DNA of 64,000 nucleotides. Source: Bifidobacterium asteroides. GTDB lineage: Bacteria; Actinomycetota; Actinomycetes; Actinomycetales; Bifidobacteriaceae. Below are positions 57,026 through 64,000 of this stretch, one piece after another. A model generated the notes under the pieces. That model was given only the letters and a program-made list of their open reading frames with translations, ran no database searches and had not been told where the DNA came from. The stretch covers positions 1 to 64,000 of the forward strand of contig NZ_QGLK01000005.1 in the NCBI RefSeq assembly GCF_003202755.1, written 5' to 3'. The stretch's first letter is position 1; each line of letters opens with the position of its first letter. Made by a program: the position numbers and the translations under genes.

Positions 57026-57323
57026 GGGGGTATGAACCCGTGCAATGTAGGAGGCGACCCGGTGTTGACCATCGCATCGCCTTCTGCATTGGACGGTCTT
57101 TTATTTGCCTAAGATCAAGAATCAGGGCCATGTCAGCCCGGATAACCAAAGCGGGCACAAGGAAGACCAATTCCGGCTGAAAATCAGCCAATCCATCTGT
57201 TGCCATGCTCAGTTATCATGCAAAACCAATCTTCCGTGGACTGCATATCAGCAACAATAACGAAACTCGACTCCACGGGTTAGCCACTGCAACTTGGGAA
57301 TGCGGCAACAGTATTTACATACC

Positions 57324-57350
57324 AAAAAGCCCCGACCGTCGGGTCAGGGC
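57324..57350 (-). terminator. terminator of tRNA-Ser(CGA)
   Basis: GCCCTGACC pairs with GGTCGGGGC (minus strand) around a CGAC loop, followed by TTTTTGG, ten bases after the tRNA. Confidence 0.85.
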
Positions 57351-57359
57351 CAATGGGGG

Positions 57360-57445
57360 CGGTTGAGGCGAGATTCGAACTCGCGGAGGGAGTTGCCCTC
57401 ACACGCTTTCGAGGCGTGCTCCTTAGACCGCTCGGACACTCAACC
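57360..57445 (-). tRNA. tRNA-Ser (anticodon CGA)
   Basis: Acceptor GGTTGAG/CTCAACC with discriminator G. The anticodon stem CACGC/GCGTG encloses loop CTCGAAA (anticodon CGA). A long variable arm and GTTCGAATC T-loop are present. It is downstream of truA on the same strand. Confidence 0.97.
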
Positions 57446-57555
57446 ATGGTCGTTGCCCGACACTGCCGAACAACAACTTTTCTATTATGCCACAGAGTCC
57501 CTACCTGGCAAACGGCGTGGCGCAGTCAACGGTCGCTACAAAACAGCCCGGTGCG

Positions 57556-58518
57556 TCATAGTGTACGGCGGGCACGGATGGCCTGCGCTCGTTCAGCAAG
57601 CTGGTCATCAGGCGGGTAGGCTACTTGCTCCAGGGTCAGGCCCCGAGCAGCTATGGGACCAGTGGAACCTTCACGCAAGGGGTGGGCGATCTTGTCGGCA
57701 AACCATTGCACGGACCGGCGCCCCAGGCCCACCTGAATGCAGGCCGCGACCAACGAGCGGACCATGTTATGGGCAAATGCATCGGCTACGATCCGGAAGA
57801 CGGTCAGCCCGGACTCCATGAAAGGCGGAAGGTATCCGACGGCACTCTGCTCCGGGGCAACACCGAACAGATTCACAGTCGGAACCAGGTCCCAGTGTGC
57901 TGCCTTGACCTTGCGGATGGTCGTGCCCCCAGGGTTCGGCCTGGCGAAAGATCCGAAGTCATGCAAACCGATGCACTCCACTGCAGCCTCGTTCATAGCT
58001 TCCAGATCCAGGCTCCCCTCCAGGTCCAGCACATAACCCCGCATGCGTGGATCCCCCGGCCGACCCCCCTGGCTGACCCGATACAGGTAAGTGCGTTCCA
58101 AGGCAGAGAAGCGGGCATCGAAACCCATGGGAGCAGCTCGGAGCCCTAGCAGCACGATGTCAGCAGGCAACAGGTGGCGGAGACGGCGTTCCAGGGCCAA
58201 AACACCATCAACCCCCATATGTCCCCTGCAGGCCTCGAGCACAACTTCAGGAATGTCCAGGTGCGCCACCTGATGAGATGCGTGGACCCCAGTGTCGGTC
58301 CTGCCAGCCACGACCAGCCTTGGTTCCCAGACGACTTGACTATGGGAAACCTCGCCATCTGATTTGCGGGCCCCAGTTATCAGAGACAGGGCATGCTCGA
58401 TGCAGCCTTGGACCGTGCGAAGCCCAGGCTGCCGGGCCCAACCGTGGAAGCCGCCGCCGTCGTAAGCCAGATCCATGCGCAGCCTGACAAGGGACATGTT
58501 CTTTTCCTGATGCTCCAT
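57556..58518 (-). CDS. truA: tRNA pseudouridine(38-40) synthase
   Basis: Makes pseudouridine in the anticodon arm of tRNA. The 320-residue protein has DLAYDGGGFHGWARQP, the catalytic Asp in AGRTDTGVHAS and FAHNMVRSLV near the C-terminus. GGGAGG precedes ATG 58518. It is the last protein gene of the rplQ-truA pair, with 77 bases after rplQ. Confidence 0.96.
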   Translation of the reverse strand: MEHQEKNMSLVRLRMDLAYDGGGFHGWARQPGLRTVQGCIEHALSLITGARKSDGEVSHSQVVWEPRLVVAGRTDTGVHASHQVAHLDIPEVVLEACRGHMGVDGVLALERRLRHLLPADIVLLGLRAAPMGFDARFSALERTYLYRVSQGGRPGDPRMRGYVLDLEGSLDLEAMNEAAVECIGLHDFGSFARPNPGGTTIRKVKAAHWDLVPTVNLFGVAPEQSAVGYLPPFMESGLTVFRIVADAFAHNMVRSLVAACIQVGLGRRSVQWFADKIAHPLREGSTGPIAARGLTLEQVAYPPDDQLAERAQAIRARRTL

Positions 58519-58595
58519 CGAGACCTCCCTGGCACCAATGACAAACGGGGCCGGAGAGCCATGCTCCCCGACCCCGTCATCAGAATAAAGACCGA

Positions 58596-59240
58596 TTACT
58601 CAGCGGCCTTCTCGGCATCCTCAGCCACGTCGGCGTCTTCCTCAGCCTGGGCTGCTGCCTGATCCGCCTTGTCAGCGGTCTGCTCCAGATCCTCTGCAGC
58701 CTGGTCGGCCTGTGCCACGTCCTGATCGGACTCGTTGGCTTCGACGGCCTGGTCGACAGCATCCTTGGCTGCGCCTTCGGCGACGGCAGCATCAGTGGCG
58801 GCAGCCACCTCGGCGTTGTCGTCCTTGGCGGCCACCTTGGCTGCGGACTCAGCCTCCTTGACCACGGCCTTCTTGGCGGACAGAGGCTCGGTGACCAGCT
58901 CGATCACGGCCTGCGGGGAGTTGTCTCCACGGCGGGGCGCTATCTTGGTGATTCGTGTGTAGCCACCCTCACGCTGCTGCATTTGCTCAGCGATCTGCGT
59001 GAACAAGATGTGGACCACAGACTTGTCGCGGATGACGCGCATGACGCGGCGGCGGGCAGGCAGATCCCCGCGCTTTGCGAAGGTGATCAGCCGCTCAGCC
59101 AGCGGACGCAGGCGCTTGGCCTTGGGCAGGGTGGTCGTGATACGGCCGTTGGCGAAGAGGCTGGTGGCCATGTTTGCCAGCATCAACCGCTCGTGCGCCG
59201 GGCTGGAGGCCAGACGTGGGCCCTTGCTAGGTTTTGGCAT
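58596..59240 (-). CDS. rplQ: 50S ribosomal protein L17 with long acidic tail
   Basis: The first 120 residues are a normal L17 ([25 protein letters not shown], then [13 protein letters not shown]). About 90 further residues consist almost only of Ala, Asp, Glu, Val and Gln, such as [14 protein letters not shown] standard L17 is about 120 residues. AAGGAGATAATCC precedes ATG 59240. The tail is probably disordered and exposed. Confidence 0.94.
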   Translation of the reverse strand: MPKPSKGPRLASSPAHERLMLANMATSLFANGRITTTLPKAKRLRPLAERLITFAKRGDLPARRRVMRVIRDKSVVHILFTQIAEQMQQREGGYTRITKIAPRRGDNSPQAVIELVTEPLSAKKAVVKEAESAAKVAAKDDNAEVAAATDAAVAEGAAKDAVDQAVEANESDQDVAQADQAAEDLEQTADKADQAAAQAEEDADVAEDAEKAAE

Positions 59241-59366
59241 TGGATTATCTCCTTACGGCCCGGGAGGACAGGTGGGCATACGCCCGAACATCCGACTTCC
59301 CGGAATTTCTGTCAGCAGGCGACGGAACCCTTCCCCCTCGCCCGCTCATACGAAGGTTGCAATCCC

Positions 59367-60362
59367 TCACTCGTCGTCAGGCGAGAAGAAGGTGCCTCCC
59401 TCGAGATTATTAGTGTCGAAGCCCAGCGGGGAGGCCTTCAGCGACAGCCCCATGCCCTCAAGCTTCTCCTTGACCTCGTCGATGGACTTCATGCCGAAGT
59501 TGCGGATGTCCAGCAGATCCTGCTCGGTATGCGAAACCAGCTCGCCGATGGTATGGATTCCTTCGCGCTTGAGGCAGTTGTAGGAACGCTGCGTCAGGTT
59601 CAGGTCCTCAATCGGCACGGACATCTGCGGATCCGCCTCTTCCACCACAGGCTCGGGTCCGACTTCCACGCCCTCGGCCTGGGTGTTGAGCTCGCGGCAG
59701 AGGCCGAAGAGCTCGACCAGGGTCGACCCGGCGGACGCCACCGCGTCACGCGGCGAGATGGCGGGCTTGGTCTCCACGTCCAGGATCAGCTTGTCGAAAT
59801 CCGTGCGCTGCTCGACACGGGTGGCCTCGACCTTGTAGCTGACCTTGAGCACAGGAGAGTAGATGGAATCGACCGGGATGCGGCCGATCTCATCGTTGTC
59901 CTGCTTGTTGAGCTGGGCCTGGACGTATCCACGCCCACGCTCCACCGTAAACTCGATCTCCAGCTCGCCATCCTCGGCAAGGGTCGCGATATGCAGATCA
60001 GGATTGGCCACGGTGACGCCGGCCGGCGGAGTAATATCTCCGGCGGTGGCCTCGCCCTTGCCGCTCTTGCGCAAATACATGACCACGGGCTCGTCGTACT
60101 CGCTGGTCAGCACGATGCCTTTGATGTTGAGCAGGATCTCAGTGACGTCCTCCTCCACACCTGGCAGCGTGGTGAACTCGTGCAGGGCACCCGAGATGCG
60201 GACCGAGGTCACAGCCGCACCAGGTATGGAGCTCAGCAGGGTACGACGCAGGGAGTTGCCCAGGGTGTACCCGAATCCGGGCTCCAAGGGCTCGATGGTG
60301 AAACGGGAGCGCTGGGCATTGACGACTTCTTCAGTAAGAGTCGGACGCTGTGCAATAAGCAC
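59367..60362 (-). CDS. rpoA: RNA polymerase alpha subunit
   Basis: Dimer-forming scaffold of RNA polymerase and UP-element contact. The 331-residue protein starts at GTG 60362 (VLIAQRPTL) with GAAAGGATA upstream. The N-terminal domain carries [21 protein letters not shown]. The C-terminal domain (about 255-320) has the two helix-hairpin-helix motifs ([27 protein letters not shown]). An acidic C-terminal tail follows. It lies after rpsK in the usual order. Confidence 0.97.
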   Translation of the reverse strand: MLIAQRPTLTEEVVNAQRSRFTIEPLEPGFGYTLGNSLRRTLLSSIPGAAVTSVRISGALHEFTTLPGVEEDVTEILLNIKGIVLTSEYDEPVVMYLRKSGKGEATAGDITPPAGVTVANPDLHIATLAEDGELEIEFTVERGRGYVQAQLNKQDNDEIGRIPVDSIYSPVLKVSYKVEATRVEQRTDFDKLILDVETKPAISPRDAVASAGSTLVELFGLCRELNTQAEGVEVGPEPVVEEADPQMSVPIEDLNLTQRSYNCLKREGIHTIGELVSHTEQDLLDIRNFGMKSIDEVKEKLEGMGLSLKASPLGFDTNNLEGGTFFSPDDE

Positions 60363-60437
60363 TGTTGCTATCCTTTCAGCTCCGACCGGTGGTGCACTCA
60401 CCGGTCTTCGCGGGTGGATTCATGGGTTTTCTAGTGC

Positions 60438-60836
60438 TCAGACGCGACGGCGCTTGGGAGGACGAACGCCATTGTGTGCCTGTGGGGTCACATCGGAGAT
60501 GGAACCGACCTCCAGGCCTGCGGACTGCAGGGAGCGGATGGCGGTCTCACGGCCCGAACCCGGGCCCTTGACGAAGACATCCACCTTCTTGACCCCATGC
60601 TCCATGGCCTTGCGGGCGGCGGATTCGGCAGCCATGCCCGCTGCGTAGGGGGTGGACTTGCGGGAGCCCTTGAAGCCTACATCGCCGCCCGAAGCCCAGG
60701 CCACTACAGCACCGGAAGGATCGGTGATGGAGATGATGGTGTTGTTAAATGTTGACTTGATATGCGCCTGCCCGACCGGAACCGACTTGCGATCCCGACG
60801 ACGAGGCTTGCGCGCGGCCTGCTTTGCTGCTGCCAT
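60438..60836 (-). CDS. rpsK: 30S ribosomal protein S11
   Basis: The 132-residue protein has [34 protein letters not shown] and [13 protein letters not shown]-like end motifs. ATG 60836 (MAAAKQ) is preferred because GGATCA lies before it. It follows rpsM by 86 bases and precedes rpoA. Confidence 0.97.
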   Translation of the reverse strand: MAAAKQAARKPRRRDRKSVPVGQAHIKSTFNNTIISITDPSGAVVAWASGGDVGFKGSRKSTPYAAGMAAESAARKAMEHGVKKVDVFVKGPGSGRETAIRSLQSAGLEVGSISDVTPQAHNGVRPPKRRRV

Positions 60837-60922
60837 TGATCCTCGTTTCCTTGTCACGAATAACGAATAACTGATTGCTGTGCGAACTATCGGGGACCCT
60901 TATCCCCGCTTCGCATTCGGCC

Positions 60923-61300
60923 TTACTTGGTCGCCTTCTTCTTTCCGGCGACGGTGCGCTTGGGTCCCTTGCGGGTGCGGGCGTTGGTCTTGGTCCGCTG
61001 GCCGCGCACGGGCAGGCCCCGGCGGTGGCGCTGGCCCTGATAGCAATTGATCTGGATCTTACGGCGAATATCGGCGTCGATCTCACGACGCAGATCACCC
61101 TCGATCTTGTAGTTTCCCTCGAGGTAATCACGCAGCGTAATGAGCTGCTCGTCCGTGAGATCCTTGACGCGGGTGTCCGGATTCACTCCGGTCGCGGCAA
61201 GTGTTTCCTTGGCGCGAGTACGCCCCACACCGAAGATGTAGGTGAGGGCTATCTCTATGCGCTTCTCGTTGGGGATGTCGACTCCGGCAAGACGTGCCAT
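60923..61300 (-). CDS. rpsM: 30S ribosomal protein S13
   Basis: The 125-residue protein has [19 protein letters not shown] and [20 protein letters not shown], the C-terminal helix that touches tRNA. ATG 61300 has GGAATC upstream. It lies between rpmJ and rpsK. Confidence 0.98.
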   Translation of the reverse strand: MARLAGVDIPNEKRIEIALTYIFGVGRTRAKETLAATGVNPDTRVKDLTDEQLITLRDYLEGNYKIEGDLRREIDADIRRKIQINCYQGQRHRRGLPVRGQRTKTNARTRKGPKRTVAGKKKATK

Positions 61301-61432
61301 TGCGATTCCTTTTTGCTCTACGCAGGTCGTGCACCGAGTCTTCCGGTCTCCCGGCCCGGGCCTGCGCACCCGGGGTTCAGCCTGTTGGCTGTGACTCAGC
61401 GCCTTTGGTGTTCGTTGCCGCTGGGAATCCGC

Positions 61433-61546
61433 TCAGCCCTGGCGCTGCTTGTGGCGTGGGTTTTTGCAGATCACCATGACGCGGCCGTGACGACGAATCA
61501 CGCGGCAGTTCTCGCAGATTCTCTTCACACTAGGGCTGACCTTCAT
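61433..61546 (-). CDS. rpmJ: 50S ribosomal protein L36
   Basis: A 37-residue frame starts at ATG 61546 ([17 protein letters not shown]) and ends at TGA 61433-61435. Three cysteines and one histidine (CENC, CKNPRH) form the zinc site, so this is the C+ form. GGAAAACC precedes it. It is too short for most gene callers. Confidence 0.97.
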   Translation of the reverse strand: MKVSPSVKRICENCRVIRRHGRVMVICKNPRHKQRQG

Positions 61547-61571
61547 GGTTTTCCTTTGCTTGTGTACCTTG

Positions 61572-61790
61572 TTACTTGTACCGGTACGTAATCCGTCCGC
61601 GGTTCAGATCGTAGGGACTCATTTCGAGCACCACCCGATCCTGGGGCAGAATGCGGATGTAGTTCTTGCGCATCTTGCCGGAAATGGTGGCCAGCACCAG
61701 GTGCTTGTTCTCGAGCTCGACGCGGAACATCGCATTCGGGAGGGCCTCGACCACACGCCCTTCCACCTCGATCACACCATCTTTTGCCAT
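61572..61790 (-). CDS. infA: translation initiation factor IF-1
   Basis: A 72-residue OB-fold factor that binds the 30S A site. It has [33 protein letters not shown] and [13 protein letters not shown], all diagnostic. It is the first gene of the rpmJ-rpsM-rpsK-rpoA-rplQ-truA block. TATACT (minus, 61851-61856) is a possible -10 of the operon. Confidence 0.97.
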   Translation of the reverse strand: MAKDGVIEVEGRVVEALPNAMFRVELENKHLVLATISGKMRKNYIRILPQDRVVLEMSPYDLNRGRITYRYK

Positions 61791-61850
61791 AAGCCTTCTA
61801 TCCGATCCTCGGCCGGTTACACAGCGCGCCGAAAGACACGCCAAATGGTA

Positions 61851-61856
61851 AGTATA
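61851..61856 (-). promoter_or_regulatory. candidate -10 of the infA operon
   Basis: TATACT on the minus strand, 61 bases before infA. No good -35 at 16-18 bases is visible. Confidence 0.4.
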
Positions 61857-61974
61857 GCATTAATGGACCCAAAATTGGGCAATAGCGTGTTGACACGACA
61901 AAAGGACCGTCTGAACGGCTGTCGCTCAATCAGTATAGCAGTCGTGCAGGCGGTCCGATAGGGACCTGAATCCC

Positions 61975-62436
61975 TCAGTCCTCGATGGCGATGTTCTGCG
62001 TGTTGTCAGCCGGCTCGATGCTGGTCTTGGGCAGGGTCACCTCCAGGGTGCCGTTGGCATAGTGGGCATGAATGTCCTCCTGGCGGACCTTGTCACCTAC
62101 ATAGAAGCTGCGGGAGCAGGACCCGGTGTAGCGCTCACGCCGAATCCACCGGCCCTGGTCATCCTTGTCGCCCTGGTCACTGTTCTTCTGGGCGGAGACA
62201 ATCAGGTAGCCATCCTCCAGACGCAGACCGATGTCCTTCTTGTCGAAGCCGGGCATGTCGATGGAGAGCTGGTACTGTCCATCCTTCTCACGTACATCCG
62301 TGTTCATCAGGGGGCTGTTCAGCGCGTTCTTGGCGCCCTGACCCTGCCGACGCCCGTCACGCCAGTTGTTGAAGAAGGGATCATCGAAGAAGTCGCCGAA
62401 GATCGAATTGTTCATCAATGCGGGAAACATAGCCAT
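61975..62436 (-). CDS. small heat-shock protein, Hsp20 family
   Basis: An ATP-independent chaperone that holds unfolding proteins. The 153-residue protein has the alpha-crystallin domain (about 45-140) with QLSIDMPGFDKKDIGLRLEDG and the closing GTLEVTLPKT motif. AGGAG precedes ATG 62436. A HAIR-type heat-shock operator lies about 150 bases upstream (62589-62609), so HspR-like control is likely. It is divergent from the glutamate dehydrogenase gene. Confidence 0.94.
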   Translation of the reverse strand: MAMFPALMNNSIFGDFFDDPFFNNWRDGRRQGQGAKNALNSPLMNTDVREKDGQYQLSIDMPGFDKKDIGLRLEDGYLIVSAQKNSDQGDKDDQGRWIRRERYTGSCSRSFYVGDKVRQEDIHAHYANGTLEVTLPKTSIEPADNTQNIAIED

Positions 62437-62585
62437 AATCGCATCTCCTGATTCTGTAAGTCAATAGTTTTCGCAGACCGGAATCTCAGGCGGACATCCT
62501 GACCTGTCCTCCCGGGCTCCCTGCCCTTCACTTTGTCCAAACCGCGGGCTGGGGGTTCCATGCCCGATGTTCACCCAAGGAATAA

Positions 62586-62612
62586 AAAGTTGAGTCATAG
62601 AGACTCAACTTT
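62586..62612. promoter_or_regulatory. HAIR-type operator (HspR-binding inverted repeat) upstream of hsp20
   Basis: An 11-bp perfect inverted repeat (AAAGTTGAGTC/GACTCAACTTT). Its core GTTGAGT-N7-ACTCAAC differs from the HAIR consensus CTTGAGT-N7-ACTCAAG only at the outer base pair. It lies in the 62437-62821 divergent gap. It could also form a hairpin in RNA, but a terminator between two divergent genes makes little sense. Confidence 0.75.
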
Positions 62613-62821
62613 CGCTAGCAGCCTTGATTGCTCATCCTTGCTCTCTCATTCTTCGGGCCTTGAACGACCACATGTCAGACATTACGGGCCAAAATTCTTG
62701 TGACGTAACTTTGAGGCATTTACCATAGGATAAGATTCCGCCAGCCCCCGTAGGCTCTTGAGGGCGGACCCAATCGTGTGTGGACCGGACGGACCGGCCA
62801 TTCCTAGTCAAAGGAGCTCAG

Positions 62822-64000
62822 ATGCTCACCAACGAATACATCAAGCGCGTCTACCAGCAGGTTGAGAAGCGCGACGGCGACCAGCCGGAATTCCTGCAGG
62901 CTGTGCGTGAAGTTTTCTCCAGCCTGGAGCCCGTGGTGGAGCGGCATCCCGAGTATGAGGCCAACGGCGTTCTGGAGCGCCTGGTCGAGCCCGAGCGTGC
63001 GGTCAAGTTCCGCGTGGCCTGGACCGATGACCAGGGCCATGTCCAGGTCAACCGCGGCTACCGGATCCAATTCAATTCGGCCATCGGCCCATACAAGGGC
63101 GGCCTGCGCTTCCACCCGACCGTGACCGAGTCGGTCATCAAGTTCCTGGGCTTCGAACAGATTCTGAAGAATTCGCTGACCGGGCTGCCCATGGGCGGCG
63201 CCAAGGGCGGATCCGACTTCGACCCCAAGGGCCGTTCGGATGCCGAGGTCATGCGTTTCTGCCAGGCCTTCATGACCGAGCTGCAGCGCCACATCGGGCA
63301 ATTCACCGATGTGCCGGCCGGCGACATCAACGTGGGATCGCGCGAGATCGGCTACCTGTTCGGCCAGTACAAGAGAATACGCGACGAGTACTCGGGCGTG
63401 CTGACCGGCAAGGACCTGACCTTCGGCGGCTCCCTGGCCAGGACCGAGGCCACGGGATACGGCCTGTGCTACTACACCCAGGAAGCCCTGCAGACGCTGC
63501 GCAAGGATTCCTTCCAGGGCAAGACCGTCGTCATCTCCGGTTCGGGCAACGTGGCCATCTTCGCCACCGAAAAGGCCCAGCAGTTGGGCGCCAAGGTGGT
63601 GACGGCATCCGATTCCAACGGATACGTCTACGATCCCAACGGGATCGACCTCGAGGTCGTCAAGGACATCAAGCTGGGTCACCGCGGCCGAATTCGCGAG
63701 TATGCGGACCGCGTGGACTCCGCTGAGTACCACGAGGGCTGCAAGGGCGTTTGGACTGTGCCCTGCGACATCGCCCTGCCCAGCGCCACACAGAACGAGA
63801 TCGACGAAGAATCCGCAAAGACCCTGGTCGCCAATGGATGCACCGTGGTCTGCGAGGGCGCCAACATGCCATCCACCCCGGAAGCCATCCAGGTCTATCA
63901 GGATAACAAGGTGCTCTACGGGCCTGCCAAGGCCGCCAATGCCGGCGGCGTGGCAGTCTCCGGTCTGGAGATGAGCCAGAACTCGCTGCGCCTGCAGTGG
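62822..64000 (+). CDS. gdhA: NADP-type glutamate dehydrogenase, 5' part
   Basis: Makes glutamate from 2-oxoglutarate and ammonia with a nicotinamide cofactor. The 393 residues in view cover most of an enzyme of about 445. They show NSAIGPYKGGLRFHPTV, the catalytic Lys in GLPMGGAKGGSDFD, and the nucleotide-binding GSGNVAIFA. AAAGGAG precedes ATG 62822. The frame is open to the right edge of the window. It diverges from hsp20. Confidence 0.96.
   Translation, partial: MLTNEYIKRVYQQVEKRDGDQPEFLQAVREVFSSLEPVVERHPEYEANGVLERLVEPERAVKFRVAWTDDQGHVQVNRGYRIQFNSAIGPYKGGLRFHPTVTESVIKFLGFEQILKNSLTGLPMGGAKGGSDFDPKGRSDAEVMRFCQAFMTELQRHIGQFTDVPAGDINVGSREIGYLFGQYKRIRDEYSGVLTGKDLTFGGSLARTEATGYGLCYYTQEALQTLRKDSFQGKTVVISGSGNVAIFATEKAQQLGAKVVTASDSNGYVYDPNGIDLEVVKDIKLGHRGRIREYADRVDSAEYHEGCKGVWTVPCDIALPSATQNEIDEESAKTLVANGCTVVCEGANMPSTPEAIQVYQDNKVLYGPAKAANAGGVAVSGLEMSQNSLRLQW

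Noticed and set aside
58983-60434. 483-codon plus-strand frame antisense to rpoA and rplQ
   Set aside because: It shadows two certain ribosomal/RNAP genes on the minus strand.
62586-62612. Reading the perfect inverted repeat as a rho-independent terminator
   Set aside because: It lies between two divergent genes, with no gene to terminate; the HAIR match explains it better.
62660-62760. GTGAC-GTAAC sequence before gdhA as a nitrogen-regulator site
   Set aside because: It does not match a GlnR or AmtR consensus well enough to support a call.

Overview
This window looks like chromosomal DNA of a Bifidobacterium or a very close relative. The evidence is the high-GC coding style, the block infA-rpmJ-rpsM-rpsK-rpoA-rplQ-truA followed by nusA-infB-rbfA-truB-ribF, a SenX3-like kinase divergent from phoU, a PspC/kinase/LuxR-regulator module, a CHAP plus NlpC/P60 secreted hydrolase pair, and 2,3-bisphosphoglycerate-dependent gpm. 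The species cannot be fixed from the sequence alone. Most genes are housekeeping. No phage, CRISPR array or complete insertion sequence was seen.

Layout. 0-2.4 kb: tail of an unidentified gene, then thyA-dfrA-LMW phosphatase on the minus strand. 2.4-8 kb: OsmC-like protein, tandem-domain UspA, two secreted cell-wall hydrolases, manA and a DUF2530-type membrane protein. 7.9-10.1 kb: a soluble SenX3-like kinase whose phospho-acceptor histidine is replaced by Glu, divergent from phoU. 10.1-17.1 kb: an accessory carbohydrate locus (ABC permeases and binding protein, LacI regulator, an unassigned six-hairpin-type glycosidase) carrying three copies of one operator-like palindrome. It sits between phoU and gpm. 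17.2-21.9 kb: gpmA, two tandem UbiA/MenA-like prenyltransferases, lysS, tRNA-Pro(CGG).

22.3-25 kb: a two-gene unit of a TPR protein fused to a DUF4037 nucleotidyltransferase-like domain and a DUF4125 protein. 25-31.1 kb: a membrane alpha/beta hydrolase, a small membrane protein, and a PspC protein divergent from a PspC-kinase and LuxR-type regulator. 31.1-35.4 kb: a HAD-like protein lacking its nucleophile, an S51 peptidase, a ClC-type channel/antiporter joined in frame to a YbaK-like tRNA-editing domain, and a small membrane protein. 35.6-38.9 kb: tRNA-Ser(UGA), serS and both subunits of L-serine dehydratase.

39-43.8 kb: diacylglycerol-kinase-like lipid kinase, phosphoglucomutase, RNase HI with a long tail, rpiA. 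43.9-48.9 kb: a 29-residue bS22-like ribosomal protein, a membrane-anchored hypothetical protein, radA and a polar amino-acid ABC transporter. 48.9-55.9 kb: ribF, truB, rbfA, infB, nusA. 55.9-64 kb: a lipoprotein, a long gene-free stretch with a structured RNA-like segment, tRNA-Ser(CGA), truA and the ribosomal/RNA polymerase cluster, hsp20 with a HAIR-type heat-shock operator, and the 5' part of NADP-type glutamate dehydrogenase running off the right edge.

Two window-wide patterns stand out. Many first genes have a TANNNT-like -10 hexamer 6-7 bases before the start codon, suggesting leaderless mRNAs. Several proteins keep a family fold but have lost catalytic residues (kinase, HAD) or carry unusual fusions and tails (ClC/YbaK, RNase HI, L17). 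The best candidates for under-described biology are the TPR-DUF4037/DUF4125 pair, the glycosidase locus and the histidine-less kinase next to phoU.
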